DNA from: Caloranaerobacter ferrireducens
Lineage (GTDB): Bacteria > Bacillota > Clostridia > Tissierellales > Thermohalobacteraceae
Length of the DNA stretch: 64,000 bases
Assembly (NCBI RefSeq): GCF_001730685.1
Contig: NZ_MDJR01000001.1
Span: 372,001-436,000 of the forward strand
Reading direction: 5' to 3'
Every line of letters begins with the position of its first letter. Within the stretch, counting starts at the first letter, position 1. The translations under genes and the position numbers were made by a program. Positions 1-10,269 of this stretch are shown piece by piece. The notes below the pieces were generated by a model. The model worked only from the letters and a program-made list of their open reading frames with translations, was not told where the DNA came from and did no database searches.

Positions 1-3000
1 GATAATATAAATGAATTATCACCTTCATTTTTTGAATATCTTATAAGAAAAGTAAAAAGAACAAAAAAAGATGAAGGTGAAATAAGAGAGCTTTTAAATA
101 AAAAATTATTAGATGTTAATAAGAATTTAGATGTTATTATTAAAGACGAACATACTGAACAATCAGCTAGAAGAATATCTATGGGTAATGCAATTTTAAG
201 TCTAAAGCTGATATCAACTATAGATTGGAATGAAATTTTTGAATCAATTTCTGTAGTAGAAAATGTACTTAAAAAAGACCCTAGTGGTGTATATCCTAAA
301 ATGGATTATGAATCAAGAGATTTCTATAGACGAGAGATACAGTATATTTCTAGATTATGTAACACATCAGAACTTATTGTAGCAAGAAGGGCTCATGAGT
401 TATCTGAAGTTGCTGATATAGATGATGAAAAGAAGAAACATATTGGCTATTATATTATAGATAAGGGTAGGGATGATTTATTTAAAACGCTAGGGAAAAT
501 AGGTATAAATGGATTCAGATCAAAATCTACTTTTGTTTATATTGCTCCTATTTTGTTATTGACGCTTTCAATAACTATAATGCTTGTATTTTATCATTAT
601 AATACATCAGTGAGAAAAAGTGTTATTTTAAGTGTATTAGCTGGTATAGTTATATCTATACCAGTAAGCAATATTGTTATAATGTTTATAAATTGGTTAA
701 TTACACATGCTATAAAGCCAACTTTTTTACCTAAAATAGATTTTAGAAGAAATATTCCTAAAGAATTAAGTACTTTAGTAATAATACCGACATTAATATC
801 AAATAAGGAAATGATAACAGAGTTAACTAGTAAATTAGAGGTTTTTTATTTAGCTAACAGATTAAATAACATATACTTCGCTATAGTTGGAGACTTTAAA
901 GATTCTGATTTTGAAAAAGAAATTTATGATGATGAAATATTAGAGAAAGCTAAATATGAAATTGACAAGCTTAATAAAAAGTATGCTGCAGAAAAAGACA
1001 TATTTTACTACTTGCATAGAAAGAGACAATTTAATGAAAAACAGAACAGATGGATGGGGTGGGAAAGAAAGAGAGGAGCTTTAATCGAATTAAACAAGCT
1101 CTTAAAAGGAGCTAATGACACTTCATTTTTCTATACAGTTGGAAAGATTGAAAATTTGATAGGCAAAATAAAATATGTAATTACGATAGATTCTGATACA
1201 AAACTAACTTTAGAGACAGCAAAAAAACTGATAGGAGCTATATCTCATCCTCTTAATAGAGCTGTGTTTGATGAAAAAAGTGGTATTGTTAAACAAGGTT
1301 ATGGAATAATACAGCCAAGAATTAGTGTGGATATAGAAAGCTCAAACAGCTCGTCTTTTGCCAATATTTTTTCTGGACAGGTAGGATTAGAACCATATAT
1401 TACTGCTTTTTCTGATGTTTACCAAGATTTGTTTAATGAAGGAATATTTACAGGTAAAGGAATATATGAAGTAGAGATTTTTGATAAAGCTTTAAGAAAT
1501 GCTATACCAGATAATACTGTATTAAGCCATGACCTTCTTGAAGGAAGTTATTTAAGAACAGGATTAGCTACAGATATCGAACTTATAGATGGTTATCCAA
1601 CCAAATATAGCTCATATATAATGAGACTTCACAGATGGGTGAGAGGTGATTGGCAGCTTATAAGGTGGCTACTGCCTAAAATTAGGGATAGAAAAGGTAA
1701 TATTATACATAATCCTATTTCTACATTATCTAAGTGGAAGATACTAGATAATTTAAGAAGAAGTCTTGTTCCTATATTCACACTAATTTTAATTATTATT
1801 TCAATTGCTTTTTTCCCAGGAAATAAGTTGATTTGGCTAGGATTAGCTGGACTATCTCTTACTGTTCAATTATTTTTAGGATTATTAGATTATTTGTTAA
1901 ATGGTTATTTAGAGTTTGGAAAAAAGTTTAATGAAGGTTTAACTAGCGATATTAAGAGAAATTTGTATCAGACATTTTATAGATTTATATTTTTACCATA
2001 TGAGGCATATATGATGTTAGATGCTATTGTGAGGACTTTATGGAGATTGGTTGTAACTAAAAGGAATTTACTAGAATGGACAACAGCAACTGACATTGAA
2101 AAAAGGCTTGCTAACGATTTTTTTAGCTATATAAAAAGAATGTATAAGGCAGTTTTACTTACAATATTGTTTTTTGTATTAACAATATTTGTAAGACCTG
2201 AAAATACAATAATCTCAGCAGTAATAACTATAAGTTGGGTTTTATCACCTTATTTAGCTTATAAGTTAAGTAGTATAGAAAGTGAGTCAATTGATGATAT
2301 AAATGAAGTAGAAGAGAAAAAACTAAGAAGGGTTGCAAGAAAAACCTGGGCTTATTACGAGGACTTTTCAGATGTGGAAAACAATTACTTACCTCCAGAC
2401 AATTATCAAGAATATCCACCAAATGGATTGGCATATAGAACATCTCCAACTAATATAGGGTTTTTATTACTTTCAATACTTACTGCAAGAGATTTAGGTT
2501 ATATTTCTACTACAGAAATGTTAAATAGAATAGATAAAACATTAACAACAGTAGAGAAATTAGAAACTTGGAATGGTCACTTATATAATTGGTATGATAC
2601 GAGAACTTTAGAGCCACTAAAGCCGTATTTTGTATCTACAGTAGATAGTGGAAATTTTATTGCTTATTTGATAACTGTTAAGCAGGGATTATTATATTAT
2701 TTAAATAAACCGATAATAGATATAAATCATGTTAAAGGATTATTAGATACAGTCTATATATATGAACAGAGAGATAATATCATGATTCCAATACTTCTAG
2801 AATTGATAGAAGAAGATAACTTAACTTATAGTAAATGGAAAGATATATTAAATCAATTATTGTCTTTAAGAGAGGAAGAAAATTTAAGTTTAAGATTAAT
2901 TAATATGCTTAAATACTTTAATGAAGAAAGTAAGAGTTTGTATGTTGATAGAAAGCATATAGAAAGTTTATTTAAACAATTTTTAGATAACAATAAAAAA

Positions 3001-6000
3001 ATATCGAGCAGTTTTGAAAGTTTAAAAGAACTTGAAAAATATTCAATCTTACAATTAGAAGATATTTATAGGAATTTGATAAAAGAAATAAATATATTAA
3101 TTGATAGCAATTTTTCAGATGAAAATAGAGAAACTTTATTTGATATCAAAGAAGAATTAAGTAGAATTTATGAAAATGTGCTTGTTTTAATAGATAAAGC
3201 TAAGTCATTAGTAAGTAGAATAGAGAAAATAATTGATAATACTAAATTTGAGTCATTATATGATTATAGAAGAAATCTTTTTGCAATAGGATATAATGTT
3301 TCAGAAAAACAACTTACTACTACATTTTATGATTTGTTTGCATCAGAAGCAAGAACAGCAAGCTATATTGCAATAGTTAAAGGTGAGATACCTAGAAAAC
3401 ATTGGGTTAAGTTAAGTAGATCTTTAACAGTAGTAGATGGATATAGAAGTCTCGTTTCATGGACTGGTACAATGTTTGAATATTTCATGCCTGCTTTAAT
3501 TATGAAAACCTACAAAAATACATTATTACATGAAACTTATAATGCAGCTTTAAAAGCACAGATGAAATATGGCTTATTAAGAGGTATACCATGGGGGATT
3601 TCTGAGTCAGGATACTATACTTTCGATATGTATTTTAATTACCAATATAGAGCTTTTGGTGTACCAGATTTAGGACTTAAGAGAGGTCTTGTTGAAGATA
3701 TAGTAGTATCGCCATATTCAACCTTTTTGGCTCTGATTTTTAACCGAAAAAAAGCTTTAAAGAATATGGATGCACTTATCGAAGAAGGACTAGAGGGTGA
3801 ATATGGGTTTTATGAAGCTGTTGATTATACTGAAAAAAGAATACCTTTTGGTGTAGAAAAAGGTATTGTAAAAAGCTATATGGCCCATCATCAAGGGATG
3901 ATATTAACTTCAATTAATAATTTCTTAAACAATAATATAATTATTTCACATTTTCATTCTGAACCAATGATAAAGGCAGGAGAAGTACTCCTACAGGAAA
4001 AAATTCCTCAGTATGCGATTATTACAAAGGAAAATAAGGAAGAAATAGAGCCTAAAAGAAGGATAAGAACTAAGAATAAGATATTTATAAGACAATTTGG
4101 TATGCCAGAAAGAACTTTGCCAAAATGTCATTTGATTTCTAATGGTAGATATACAATTTTAATTACAAATACAGGTTGTGGATATAGTAAATATGAAAAT
4201 ATACATATAACAAGATGGAGAGAAGATATCTTTACGGGAGATTATGGATTTTTTATACTTATAAAATCTTTAAAAGACAATAAAGTTTGGTCTGCAACGT
4301 ATAAACCATTTTATAAAGAACCTGACGAATATAAGGTAGAATTCGAGTATAATAAGGCTAAATTTTTCAGAAAAGATGATAACATTGAAACACGAACAGA
4401 GATTATAACTTCATCTGATGATAATGTAGAAATTAGAACAGTTACAATAACTAACCATAATACAAAAGAAGTTACACTTGAAGTTACTAGTTATTTAGAA
4501 TCAATTATTTCACAGCACATGGCAGATGTTGCTCACCCAGCTTTTAATAACTTGTTTATAAGGACAGAGATTATACTTGAATATAACAGTATTATAGCTT
4601 CTAGAAGACCAAGAGAACATGGTAAAAAGTCTGTTTGGGCATTTCATTCAGTTTTTGTTGATGGTGAAAGTGTTGGGGAACTGCAATATGAAACTAATAG
4701 AGCAAACTTTATTGGTAGATGCAGAAGTTTAAAAAATGCGAAATTTTTAGACCAGCCTTTAAGTAATATAACAGGCATAGTGTTAGATCCAATAATGAGT
4801 TTAAGAAGATTAGTTAAAATTAAAAGTGGAGAAAGTATTAAAATATCATTTGTTGTTGGTATTGGAAATAGTAGAAAGGAAGTTATTGATCTTGTAAGAA
4901 AGTATCATGATATTTATTCAATATCACGGGCATTTCAGCTTAGTGATTTAAGAAGTCAAGTAGAGACTAGTTATTTAGATCTAGAAAACGAAGAATTTGA
5001 TACTTATGAAGAATTATTATCTCATATTGTTTATTTAAGTCCTTTAAGAAGATATAATGAGGATAAAATATCTAAAAATAGAAAAGGACAGCCAGGATTA
5101 TGGGCTTATGGCATTTCGGGTGATATTCCTATTTTACTTGTTTCGATAAATGATGAACAGCAAATAGATATTTTAAAAGAAGCTTTAAAAATGCATGAAT
5201 TCTTTAGAATAAAAGGGCTAGAAGTAGATTTAGTTATCCTTAATGAATATGAAAGTAGCTATATTAAACCTTTAGAAGAATTAATTAGAGATACGGTGTT
5301 AAATAGCAGAAGTAAAGATATGTTAAATAGAAGAGGAGGAATATTTATTTTAAACGCAAGTCATATGCCTAATGAAGATAAAATACTTTTGTATACAGTA
5401 GCTAGAGTTGTTTTAGATGGTGAAAGAGGATTACTAAGAACGCAGGTTAAGCAAAATATAGTTAAATTTGATTATCCAAAGAAAAAAAGCTTTAATGAAA
5501 ATAATGTGATTTTTATAAATAGAGATGAGGAAGATTTAGATTTATTTTATTTCAATGGATATGGAGGTTTTACAAAGGACGGTAGTGAGTATGTAATAAA
5601 ACTTAAGGAAAATCAATATACACCAGCACCATGGGTAAATGTAATATCTAATAAAAAATTTGGATTTTTGGTTACAGAGAGCGGTTCAGGATTTGTATGG
5701 GCAGAAAACAGCAGAGAAAATAAAATAACACCTTGGTCAAATGACCCTGTAAGTGATACACCAGGAGAAGTAATTTATTTAAGAGATGAAGACACAGGTA
5801 AGGTTTGGTCTATAACTCCACTACCAATAAGAGAAAACGAATCTTATACTATAATACATGGTATTGGTTATTCAAAATTTAAACATAATAGTAACGGAAT
5901 AAATCAAGAACTTACTGTGTTTGTTCCTAAAGAAGATCAAGTAAAAATTAGTTTAATAAGATTAAAAAATAATTCTGGATTCAGTAGAAAACTTACGCTA

Positions 6001-7953
6001 ACATACTATGTACGCCCTGTATTAGGAGTAAGCGACCAAATTACACAGCAGCATATAATTACGCAAATTGAAAACGAAACGGGTACATTGATAATAAAAA
6101 ACCCGTATAATACAGATTTTCCTGAACGTATTACTTTTATAAATACTTCTCAGTCAGCGAGAAGTTATACAGGCGATAGAGAAGAATTTATTGGATATAA
6201 AGGAGATTTAAGTTCGCCAGAAGCTTTAAAAAGAGAAGGGTTATCTAATAGAGTAGGAGCAGGTTTTGATCCATGCGCTGTAATTCAAACTATTATTGAT
6301 TTGGATGCCGATGAAGAAAAAGAATTAGTTTTTATGCTAGGACAATATGATAATTTAGACGATGTAAAGGATGCAGTACACAAATACAAGAATATTAATA
6401 AATGTAAGGAAGCTCTAAAAGAAGTTAAGAATAAATGGCAAAGCATTCTTGGAGCTATTAAAGTTAAAACACCAGATAAATCAATGGATATAATGTTAAA
6501 TTACTGGCTTTTATATCAAACTATATCTTGTAGATTATGGGCAAGATCTGCCTTTTATCAATCGGGAGGTGCTTATGGTTTTAGAGATCAGCTTCAGGAT
6601 GCTATGAATTCAATATATGCTATAGAAGAGGATGTTAGAAAGCAGATTTTACTTCATTGCTCACATCAGTTTGTAGAAGGAGATGTACAGCATTGGTGGC
6701 ATCCGACAGCTTCGGCTAATGTAGACAAAGGAATTCGCACGAAGTTTTCTGATGATTTGCTATGGCTTCCTTTGGCGACTGTTGAGTATATTAATAAAAC
6801 GGGTGACTTTAAAATATTAGATGAAAAGGTTAGGTTTATTGAAAGTGAGCCTTTGAAAGAATACGAGGATGAGAGATATGAAATACCAAGAGTATCGAAT
6901 GAAATATCAACAGTTTATGAACATTGTATTAGAGCAATAGAAAAGTCTTTAAAGTTTGGAAAGCATGGAATTCCTTTAATAGGGTCAGGAGATTGGAATG
7001 ACGGAATGAATAAGGTTGGTAACAAAGGAAAAGGGGAAAGTATTTGGCTAGGATGGTTTATATGTAGTATTTTAAATAAATTTGCTCCAATATGTGAAAA
7101 AAAAGGAGACGACAGAAGAGCAAAAAGATATCTAGAAGAAGCTAAAAAAATTGCAAAAGCTATTGAGGAAAATGCTTGGGATGGTAAGTGGTATAGAAGG
7201 GCCTATTTTGATGATGGCACACCATTAGGTTCTTTTGAAAATACAGAATGTAAGATTGACTCATTGGCACAATCTTGGGCTGTAATATCAGGGTATGGAA
7301 ATAAAGAAAGAGTAAAAGTAGCAATGGCTTCTGTAGAAAGATATTTAATAAAAGAAGATCAGGGGCTAATACTTCTATTTACACCTCCATTTGATAAAAG
7401 TGAGTTAGATCCTGGATATATAAAAGGATATGTGCCTGGAGTAAGAGAAAATGGGGGACAGTATACACATGCAGCTACATGGGTAATAAATGCTTTTGCA
7501 ATGATGGGAGATGGTGATAAGGCATGGAGATTATATAACATGATAAACCCTGTAAATCATACAAGAACATCTATTGAATGTGTTACTTACAAAGTAGAAC
7601 CTTATGTTATGGCTGCAGATGTTTATGCAGTAAGTCCACATATTGGCAGGGGAGGTTGGACATGGTATACAGGTGCAGCAGGTTGGATGTATAGAGTTGG
7701 GATTGAATATATTTTAGGATTAAAGAAAGAAGGATATAAACTTATTATAGATCCATGCATTCCTAAAAATTGGTTTGAATATGAGATTATGTATAGATAT
7801 AAAGATACAATTTATAAAATAAAAGTTAAAAATCCAAATAAAGTAAACAGAGGAGTAGATAAGATATATATAGATGGTAGCATTGTAAGAGAAAAATTTA
7901 TACATTTAGTTAATGATAATAGAGAACATGTTGTAGAGATTATATTAGGATAA
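1..7953 (+). CDS. Cyclic beta-1,2-glucan synthase-like protein (GT84-glucoamylase-GH94), 5' end missing
   Basis: The frame is open from base 1, so the ATG at 181 is internal and the true start lies left of the window; 2650 residues are visible. The visible order matches the NdvB/ChvB architecture. Two membrane segments (about 530-700) are followed by a glycosyltransferase domain with IDSDT near 1185, HDLLEG near 1530 and RWVRGDWQ near 1635. More membrane helices follow (1770-1910, 2140-2270). Next comes a glucoamylase-like domain with ESGYY...FNYQYRAFGVPDLG near 3604-3672 and HHQGM near 3886. The C-terminal third is GH94-like: FRDQLQDAM near 6582, HWWHP near 6690 and SGDWNDGMN near 6990, which holds the expected catalytic Asp. 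Family role (known): membrane enzyme polymerising UDP-glucose into beta-1,2-glucan, cyclising it and trimming by phosphorolysis. Whether this Firmicute makes cyclic glucan or a linear glycan is inference. No neighbour on the right belongs to the pathway. Confidence 0.9.
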   Translation, partial: DNINELSPSFFEYLIRKVKRTKKDEGEIRELLNKKLLDVNKNLDVIIKDEHTEQSARRISMGNAILSLKLISTIDWNEIFESISVVENVLKKDPSGVYPKMDYESRDFYRREIQYISRLCNTSELIVARRAHELSEVADIDDEKKKHIGYYIIDKGRDDLFKTLGKIGINGFRSKSTFVYIAPILLLTLSITIMLVFYHYNTSVRKSVILSVLAGIVISIPVSNIVIMFINWLITHAIKPTFLPKIDFRRNIPKELSTLVIIPTLISNKEMITELTSKLEVFYLANRLNNIYFAIVGDFKDSDFEKEIYDDEILEKAKYEIDKLNKKYAAEKDIFYYLHRKRQFNEKQNRWMGWERKRGALIELNKLLKGANDTSFFYTVGKIENLIGKIKYVITIDSDTKLTLETAKKLIGAISHPLNRAVFDEKSGIVKQGYGIIQPRISVDIESSNSSSFANIFSGQVGLEPYITAFSDVYQDLFNEGIFTGKGIYEVEIFDKALRNAIPDNTVLSHDLLEGSYLRTGLATDIELIDGYPTKYSSYIMRLHRWVRGDWQLIRWLLPKIRDRKGNIIHNPISTLSKWKILDNLRRSLVPIFTLILIIISIAFFPGNKLIWLGLAGLSLTVQLFLGLLDYLLNGYLEFGKKFNEGLTSDIKRNLYQTFYRFIFLPYEAYMMLDAIVRTLWRLVVTKRNLLEWTTATDIEKRLANDFFSYIKRMYKAVLLTILFFVLTIFVRPENTIISAVITISWVLSPYLAYKLSSIESESIDDINEVEEKKLRRVARKTWAYYEDFSDVENNYLPPDNYQEYPPNGLAYRTSPTNIGFLLLSILTARDLGYISTTEMLNRIDKTLTTVEKLETWNGHLYNWYDTRTLEPLKPYFVSTVDSGNFIAYLITVKQGLLYYLNKPIIDINHVKGLLDTVYIYEQRDNIMIPILLELIEEDNLTYSKWKDILNQLLSLREEENLSLRLINMLKYFNEESKSLYVDRKHIESLFKQFLDNNKKISSSFESLKELEKYSILQLEDIYRNLIKEINILIDSNFSDENRETLFDIKEELSRIYENVLVLIDKAKSLVSRIEKIIDNTKFESLYDYRRNLFAIGYNVSEKQLTTTFYDLFASEARTASYIAIVKGEIPRKHWVKLSRSLTVVDGYRSLVSWTGTMFEYFMPALIMKTYKNTLLHETYNAALKAQMKYGLLRGIPWGISESGYYTFDMYFNYQYRAFGVPDLGLKRGLVEDIVVSPYSTFLALIFNRKKALKNMDALIEEGLEGEYGFYEAVDYTEKRIPFGVEKGIVKSYMAHHQGMILTSINNFLNNNIIISHFHSEPMIKAGEVLLQEKIPQYAIITKENKEEIEPKRRIRTKNKIFIRQFGMPERTLPKCHLISNGRYTILITNTGCGYSKYENIHITRWREDIFTGDYGFFILIKSLKDNKVWSATYKPFYKEPDEYKVEFEYNKAKFFRKDDNIETRTEIITSSDDNVEIRTVTITNHNTKEVTLEVTSYLESIISQHMADVAHPAFNNLFIRTEIILEYNSIIASRRPREHGKKSVWAFHSVFVDGESVGELQYETNRANFIGRCRSLKNAKFLDQPLSNITGIVLDPIMSLRRLVKIKSGESIKISFVVGIGNSRKEVIDLVRKYHDIYSISRAFQLSDLRSQVETSYLDLENEEFDTYEELLSHIVYLSPLRRYNEDKISKNRKGQPGLWAYGISGDIPILLVSINDEQQIDILKEALKMHEFFRIKGLEVDLVILNEYESSYIKPLEELIRDTVLNSRSKDMLNRRGGIFILNASHMPNEDKILLYTVARVVLDGERGLLRTQVKQNIVKFDYPKKKSFNENNVIFINRDEEDLDLFYFNGYGGFTKDGSEYVIKLKENQYTPAPWVNVISNKKFGFLVTESGSGFVWAENSRENKITPWSNDPVSDTPGEVIYLRDEDTGKVWSITPLPIRENESYTIIHGIGYSKFKHNSNGINQELTVFVPKEDQVKISLIRLKNNSGFSRKLTLTYYVRPVLGVSDQITQQHIITQIENETGTLIIKNPYNTDFPERITFINTSQSARSYTGDREEFIGYKGDLSSPEALKREGLSNRVGAGFDPCAVIQTIIDLDADEEKELVFMLGQYDNLDDVKDAVHKYKNINKCKEALKEVKNKWQSILGAIKVKTPDKSMDIMLNYWLLYQTISCRLWARSAFYQSGGAYGFRDQLQDAMNSIYAIEEDVRKQILLHCSHQFVEGDVQHWWHPTASANVDKGIRTKFSDDLLWLPLATVEYINKTGDFKILDEKVRFIESEPLKEYEDERYEIPRVSNEISTVYEHCIRAIEKSLKFGKHGIPLIGSGDWNDGMNKVGNKGKGESIWLGWFICSILNKFAPICEKKGDDRRAKRYLEEAKKIAKAIEENAWDGKWYRRAYFDDGTPLGSFENTECKIDSLAQSWAVISGYGNKERVKVAMASVERYLIKEDQGLILLFTPPFDKSELDPGYIKGYVPGVRENGGQYTHAATWVINAFAMMGDGDKAWRLYNMINPVNHTRTSIECVTYKVEPYVMAADVYAVSPHIGRGGWTWYTGAAGWMYRVGIEYILGLKKEGYKLIIDPCIPKNWFEYEIMYRYKDTIYKIKVKNPNKVNRGVDKIYIDGSIVREKFIHLVNDNREHVVEIILG

Positions 7954-7979
7954 AAACTAAAGGCGACATAGTCGTATAT

Positions 7980-8002
7980 TTAAAGTTAAAGTTTAACTTT
8001 AA
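7980..8002. promoter_or_regulatory. Perfect 11-bp inverted repeat before pepF
   Basis: TTAAAGTTAAA and its exact complement are separated by a single G. A second small palindrome, CGAC-ATA-GTCG, sits just upstream at 7964-7974. The AT-rich arms without a T-tract argue against an ordinary terminator. It could be an operator or a weak transcription end for the preceding giant gene. Function is unknown. Confidence 0.35.
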
Positions 8003-8205
8003 GCAATAAACGTGAAAAATTACAGAAACTAAAGAGTTAATGTTATACATTAATTTTGGCTGTTGAAAAAGTATAAATTTATTTTGTTCATAGTCTGTTG
8101 TTTGTTTTTTTTGTTGAAAAACAAGAAAAAAGTGGTAAACCTTATTAATAAAGTATAAAATAATGTTAGGTGTATTTTAACTAAGTTGGGAAAGGGGAGT
8201 TGTTG

Positions 8206-10011
8206 ATGAGTAGTGCTAAGGATGTACTTAAGGAAAGAAATGAAATCGAAGAAAAATTTAAATGGAATTTAGAGAGTATGTATGAAAATGATGATAAGTG
8301 GGAGGAAGACTTTGAAACTATCAAAAAACTTATTAAGGAAATTAAGCAGTATAAGGGTAAAGTAGGGGAAAGTGGAGAAATATTATTAGAAGTACTAGAA
8401 TTAGAAAGTAAAATGTCAAGAATGATTGAAAATGTTTATACATATGCAAAAATGAGGAAAGATGAAGATACAAGAAATGATAAGTATCAGGCTTTAACAG
8501 ACAGAGCAACAAGTTTAATGGTAGAAGTTGAAGAAAGTACTTCTTTTATTGTGCCAGAAATACTTTCGATAAAAGAAAGTGTTTTGAATGATTATTTAAA
8601 TAATGTTGAAGGATTAAAACTGTATAGGCATTATATTGAAAGAATAGTAAGAAGGAAAAAACACTATCTTTCACCAGAAGAAGAAGCTATTATTGCACAA
8701 GCTGGAGAATTAGCTAATTCACCTGAAACAATATTTGGGATGTTAAATAATGCTGATATAAAGTTTCCAACTATAATAGATGAAAACGGAAATGAAATTA
8801 CTATAACTCATGGAAAATTCATAAAACTAATGGAAAGTAAAGATAGAAGAGTTAGAAAAGATGCATTCAAAGGATTATACGATACTTATAACAAATATAG
8901 AAATACTTTTGCTGTAACATTATCAGCTAACATAAAAAAAGATATTTTTTACAGTAAGGTAAGAAAATATAACTCTTCATTGGAAGCTGCACTTGATGTG
9001 AACAATATTCCTATTGAAGTATATGATAATTTAATTAAAGCAGTACATGATAATCTTTCTTCAATGTATAGATACGTAAAGTTAAGGAAGAAAGTACTTG
9101 GATTAGATGAATTACATATGTACGATTTATATACACCTTTAGTTAAAGATATAGAGATGGAAATACCATATGAAGAAGGAAAGAAAATAGTGTTAGAGGG
9201 ACTTAAACCTTTAGGAGATGAATATATAGAAATAGTTAGAGAAGGATTTAACTCAAGGTGGATTGATGTTTATGAAAATAGAGGTAAAAGAAGTGGGGCT
9301 TATTCTTGGGGTACATACGATTCATATCCGTTTATACTATTAAATTATCAGGATAATTTAGATAGTGTATTTACATTAGCACATGAATTAGGACACTCTT
9401 TACACAGCTATTATTCAAAAGAAAATCAGCCTTATATATATGGTAGTTATAGTATTTTTGTAGCGGAAGTTGCATCTACTGTTAATGAAGCTATATTAAT
9501 GGAGTATATGATTAATAAAACTAATAATAAAGATGAAAAACTATATCTTTTAAATCATTATTTAGAGCAGTTTAGAGGAACGGTTTACAGACAGACTATG
9601 TTTGCAGAATTTGAGAAATTGATTCATGAAGAAGTTGAAAACGGAAGGTCATTAACAGCTGATAGTTTATGTAGAATGTATAAAGAGTTAAATAGGAAAT
9701 ATTATGGACCAGATATTGTTATTGATGATGAAATAGCAATGGAATGGGCAAGAATTCCACATTTTTATTATAATTTCTACGTATATCAGTATGCGACTGG
9801 TTTTTCTGCTGCTATAGCATTATCACAGAAAATTCTAAAAGAAGGTAAAGAATCAGTAAACAAGTATATTGATTTCTTGAAGAGTGGTAGTTCAGATTAT
9901 CCAATTAACGTACTTAAAAAGGCAGGAGTAGATATGACTACACCACAACCTGTAGATAATGCTCTAAAATTATTTAACAAATTACTTGATGAAATGGAGA
10001 GTTTATTATAG
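8206..10011 (+). CDS. pepF: Oligoendopeptidase F (M3 family zinc peptidase)
   Basis: 601 residues, the usual length for the PepF branch of M3. The zinc-binding HELGH lies at residues 393-397, preceded by the typical DSVFTLAHELGHS context, with a downstream Glu in the VAEVAST block. There is no signal peptide, so it is a cytosolic enzyme that cuts short peptides. The reading frame also contains TTG codons at 8200 and 8203, but these touch the ribosome site GGGGAG (8194-8199). ATG at 8206 has a 6-base spacing and is the better start. It stands alone between the glucan synthase gene and a hairpin repeat. The convergent NAD kinase gene lies beyond a shared terminator region. Confidence 0.93.
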   Translation: MSSAKDVLKERNEIEEKFKWNLESMYENDDKWEEDFETIKKLIKEIKQYKGKVGESGEILLEVLELESKMSRMIENVYTYAKMRKDEDTRNDKYQALTDRATSLMVEVEESTSFIVPEILSIKESVLNDYLNNVEGLKLYRHYIERIVRRKKHYLSPEEEAIIAQAGELANSPETIFGMLNNADIKFPTIIDENGNEITITHGKFIKLMESKDRRVRKDAFKGLYDTYNKYRNTFAVTLSANIKKDIFYSKVRKYNSSLEAALDVNNIPIEVYDNLIKAVHDNLSSMYRYVKLRKKVLGLDELHMYDLYTPLVKDIEMEIPYEEGKKIVLEGLKPLGDEYIEIVREGFNSRWIDVYENRGKRSGAYSWGTYDSYPFILLNYQDNLDSVFTLAHELGHSLHSYYSKENQPYIYGSYSIFVAEVASTVNEAILMEYMINKTNNKDEKLYLLNHYLEQFRGTVYRQTMFAEFEKLIHEEVENGRSLTADSLCRMYKELNRKYYGPDIVIDDEIAMEWARIPHFYYNFYVYQYATGFSAAIALSQKILKEGKESVNKYIDFLKSGSSDYPINVLKKAGVDMTTPQPVDNALKLFNKLLDEMESLL

Positions 10012-10012
10012 A

Positions 10013-10214
10013 AATTGAAAAATAACGCTCATAAACAAATCTTTAGAGAAAACTAAGATTCATAATTTCGAAAAATCCTAACGCACCTAATCAAGACGTC
10101 CTGTCTTGTAGGATGCTGGCTTAGCGTCCATGCTAAGCCTACGGATTTTTCTGAAATTCTTCATCAAGTTTTCTTTGCTAAAGATTTGTAATTATTCACT
10201 TTTATTTTTCAATT
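10013..10214. repeat. Long-hairpin dispersed repeat, copy 1 (~202 bp)
   Basis: The whole element is one imperfect inverted repeat. It opens AATTGAAAAATAA and closes TTATTTTTCAATT, and the arms (for example ACAAATCTTTAG, GAAAAATCC) recur in complement on the other side. The centre holds a nested hairpin GGCTTAGC-GTCCAT-GCTAAGCC flanked by GTAGG/CCTAC, and a small AAGAC..GTCTT hairpin. A second copy lies at 17578-17775 with about a dozen differences plus a 4-base indel. It begins one base after the pepF stop codon. No protein is encoded; the 86-codon frame running out of it is incidental. It resembles a MITE or a structured intergenic repeat. Target duplications are not clear. Confidence 0.85.
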
Positions 10215-10242
10215 ATTATAACTTTATTTTGTCTATAGTCTT

Positions 10243-10266
10243 AAAGGCGGCAATGCCGCCTTTTTT
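10243..10266 (+). terminator. Rho-independent terminator after pepF
   Basis: GGCGGC-AAT-GCCGCC stem extended by AAA, followed by six T. It sits between the convergent pepF and nadK genes and reads best on the plus strand. Confidence 0.9.
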
Positions 10267-10269
10267 GCA

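Noticed and set aside
181-183. ATG at 181 as the start of the glucan synthase gene
   Set aside because: The frame remains open to base 1 with coding-like sequence and no ribosome site lies before 181, so the gene is simply cut by the window edge.
7359-7541. Short minus-strand frames inside the glucan synthase, polA and other long genes
   Set aside because: They are shadows of real frames with no ribosome sites.
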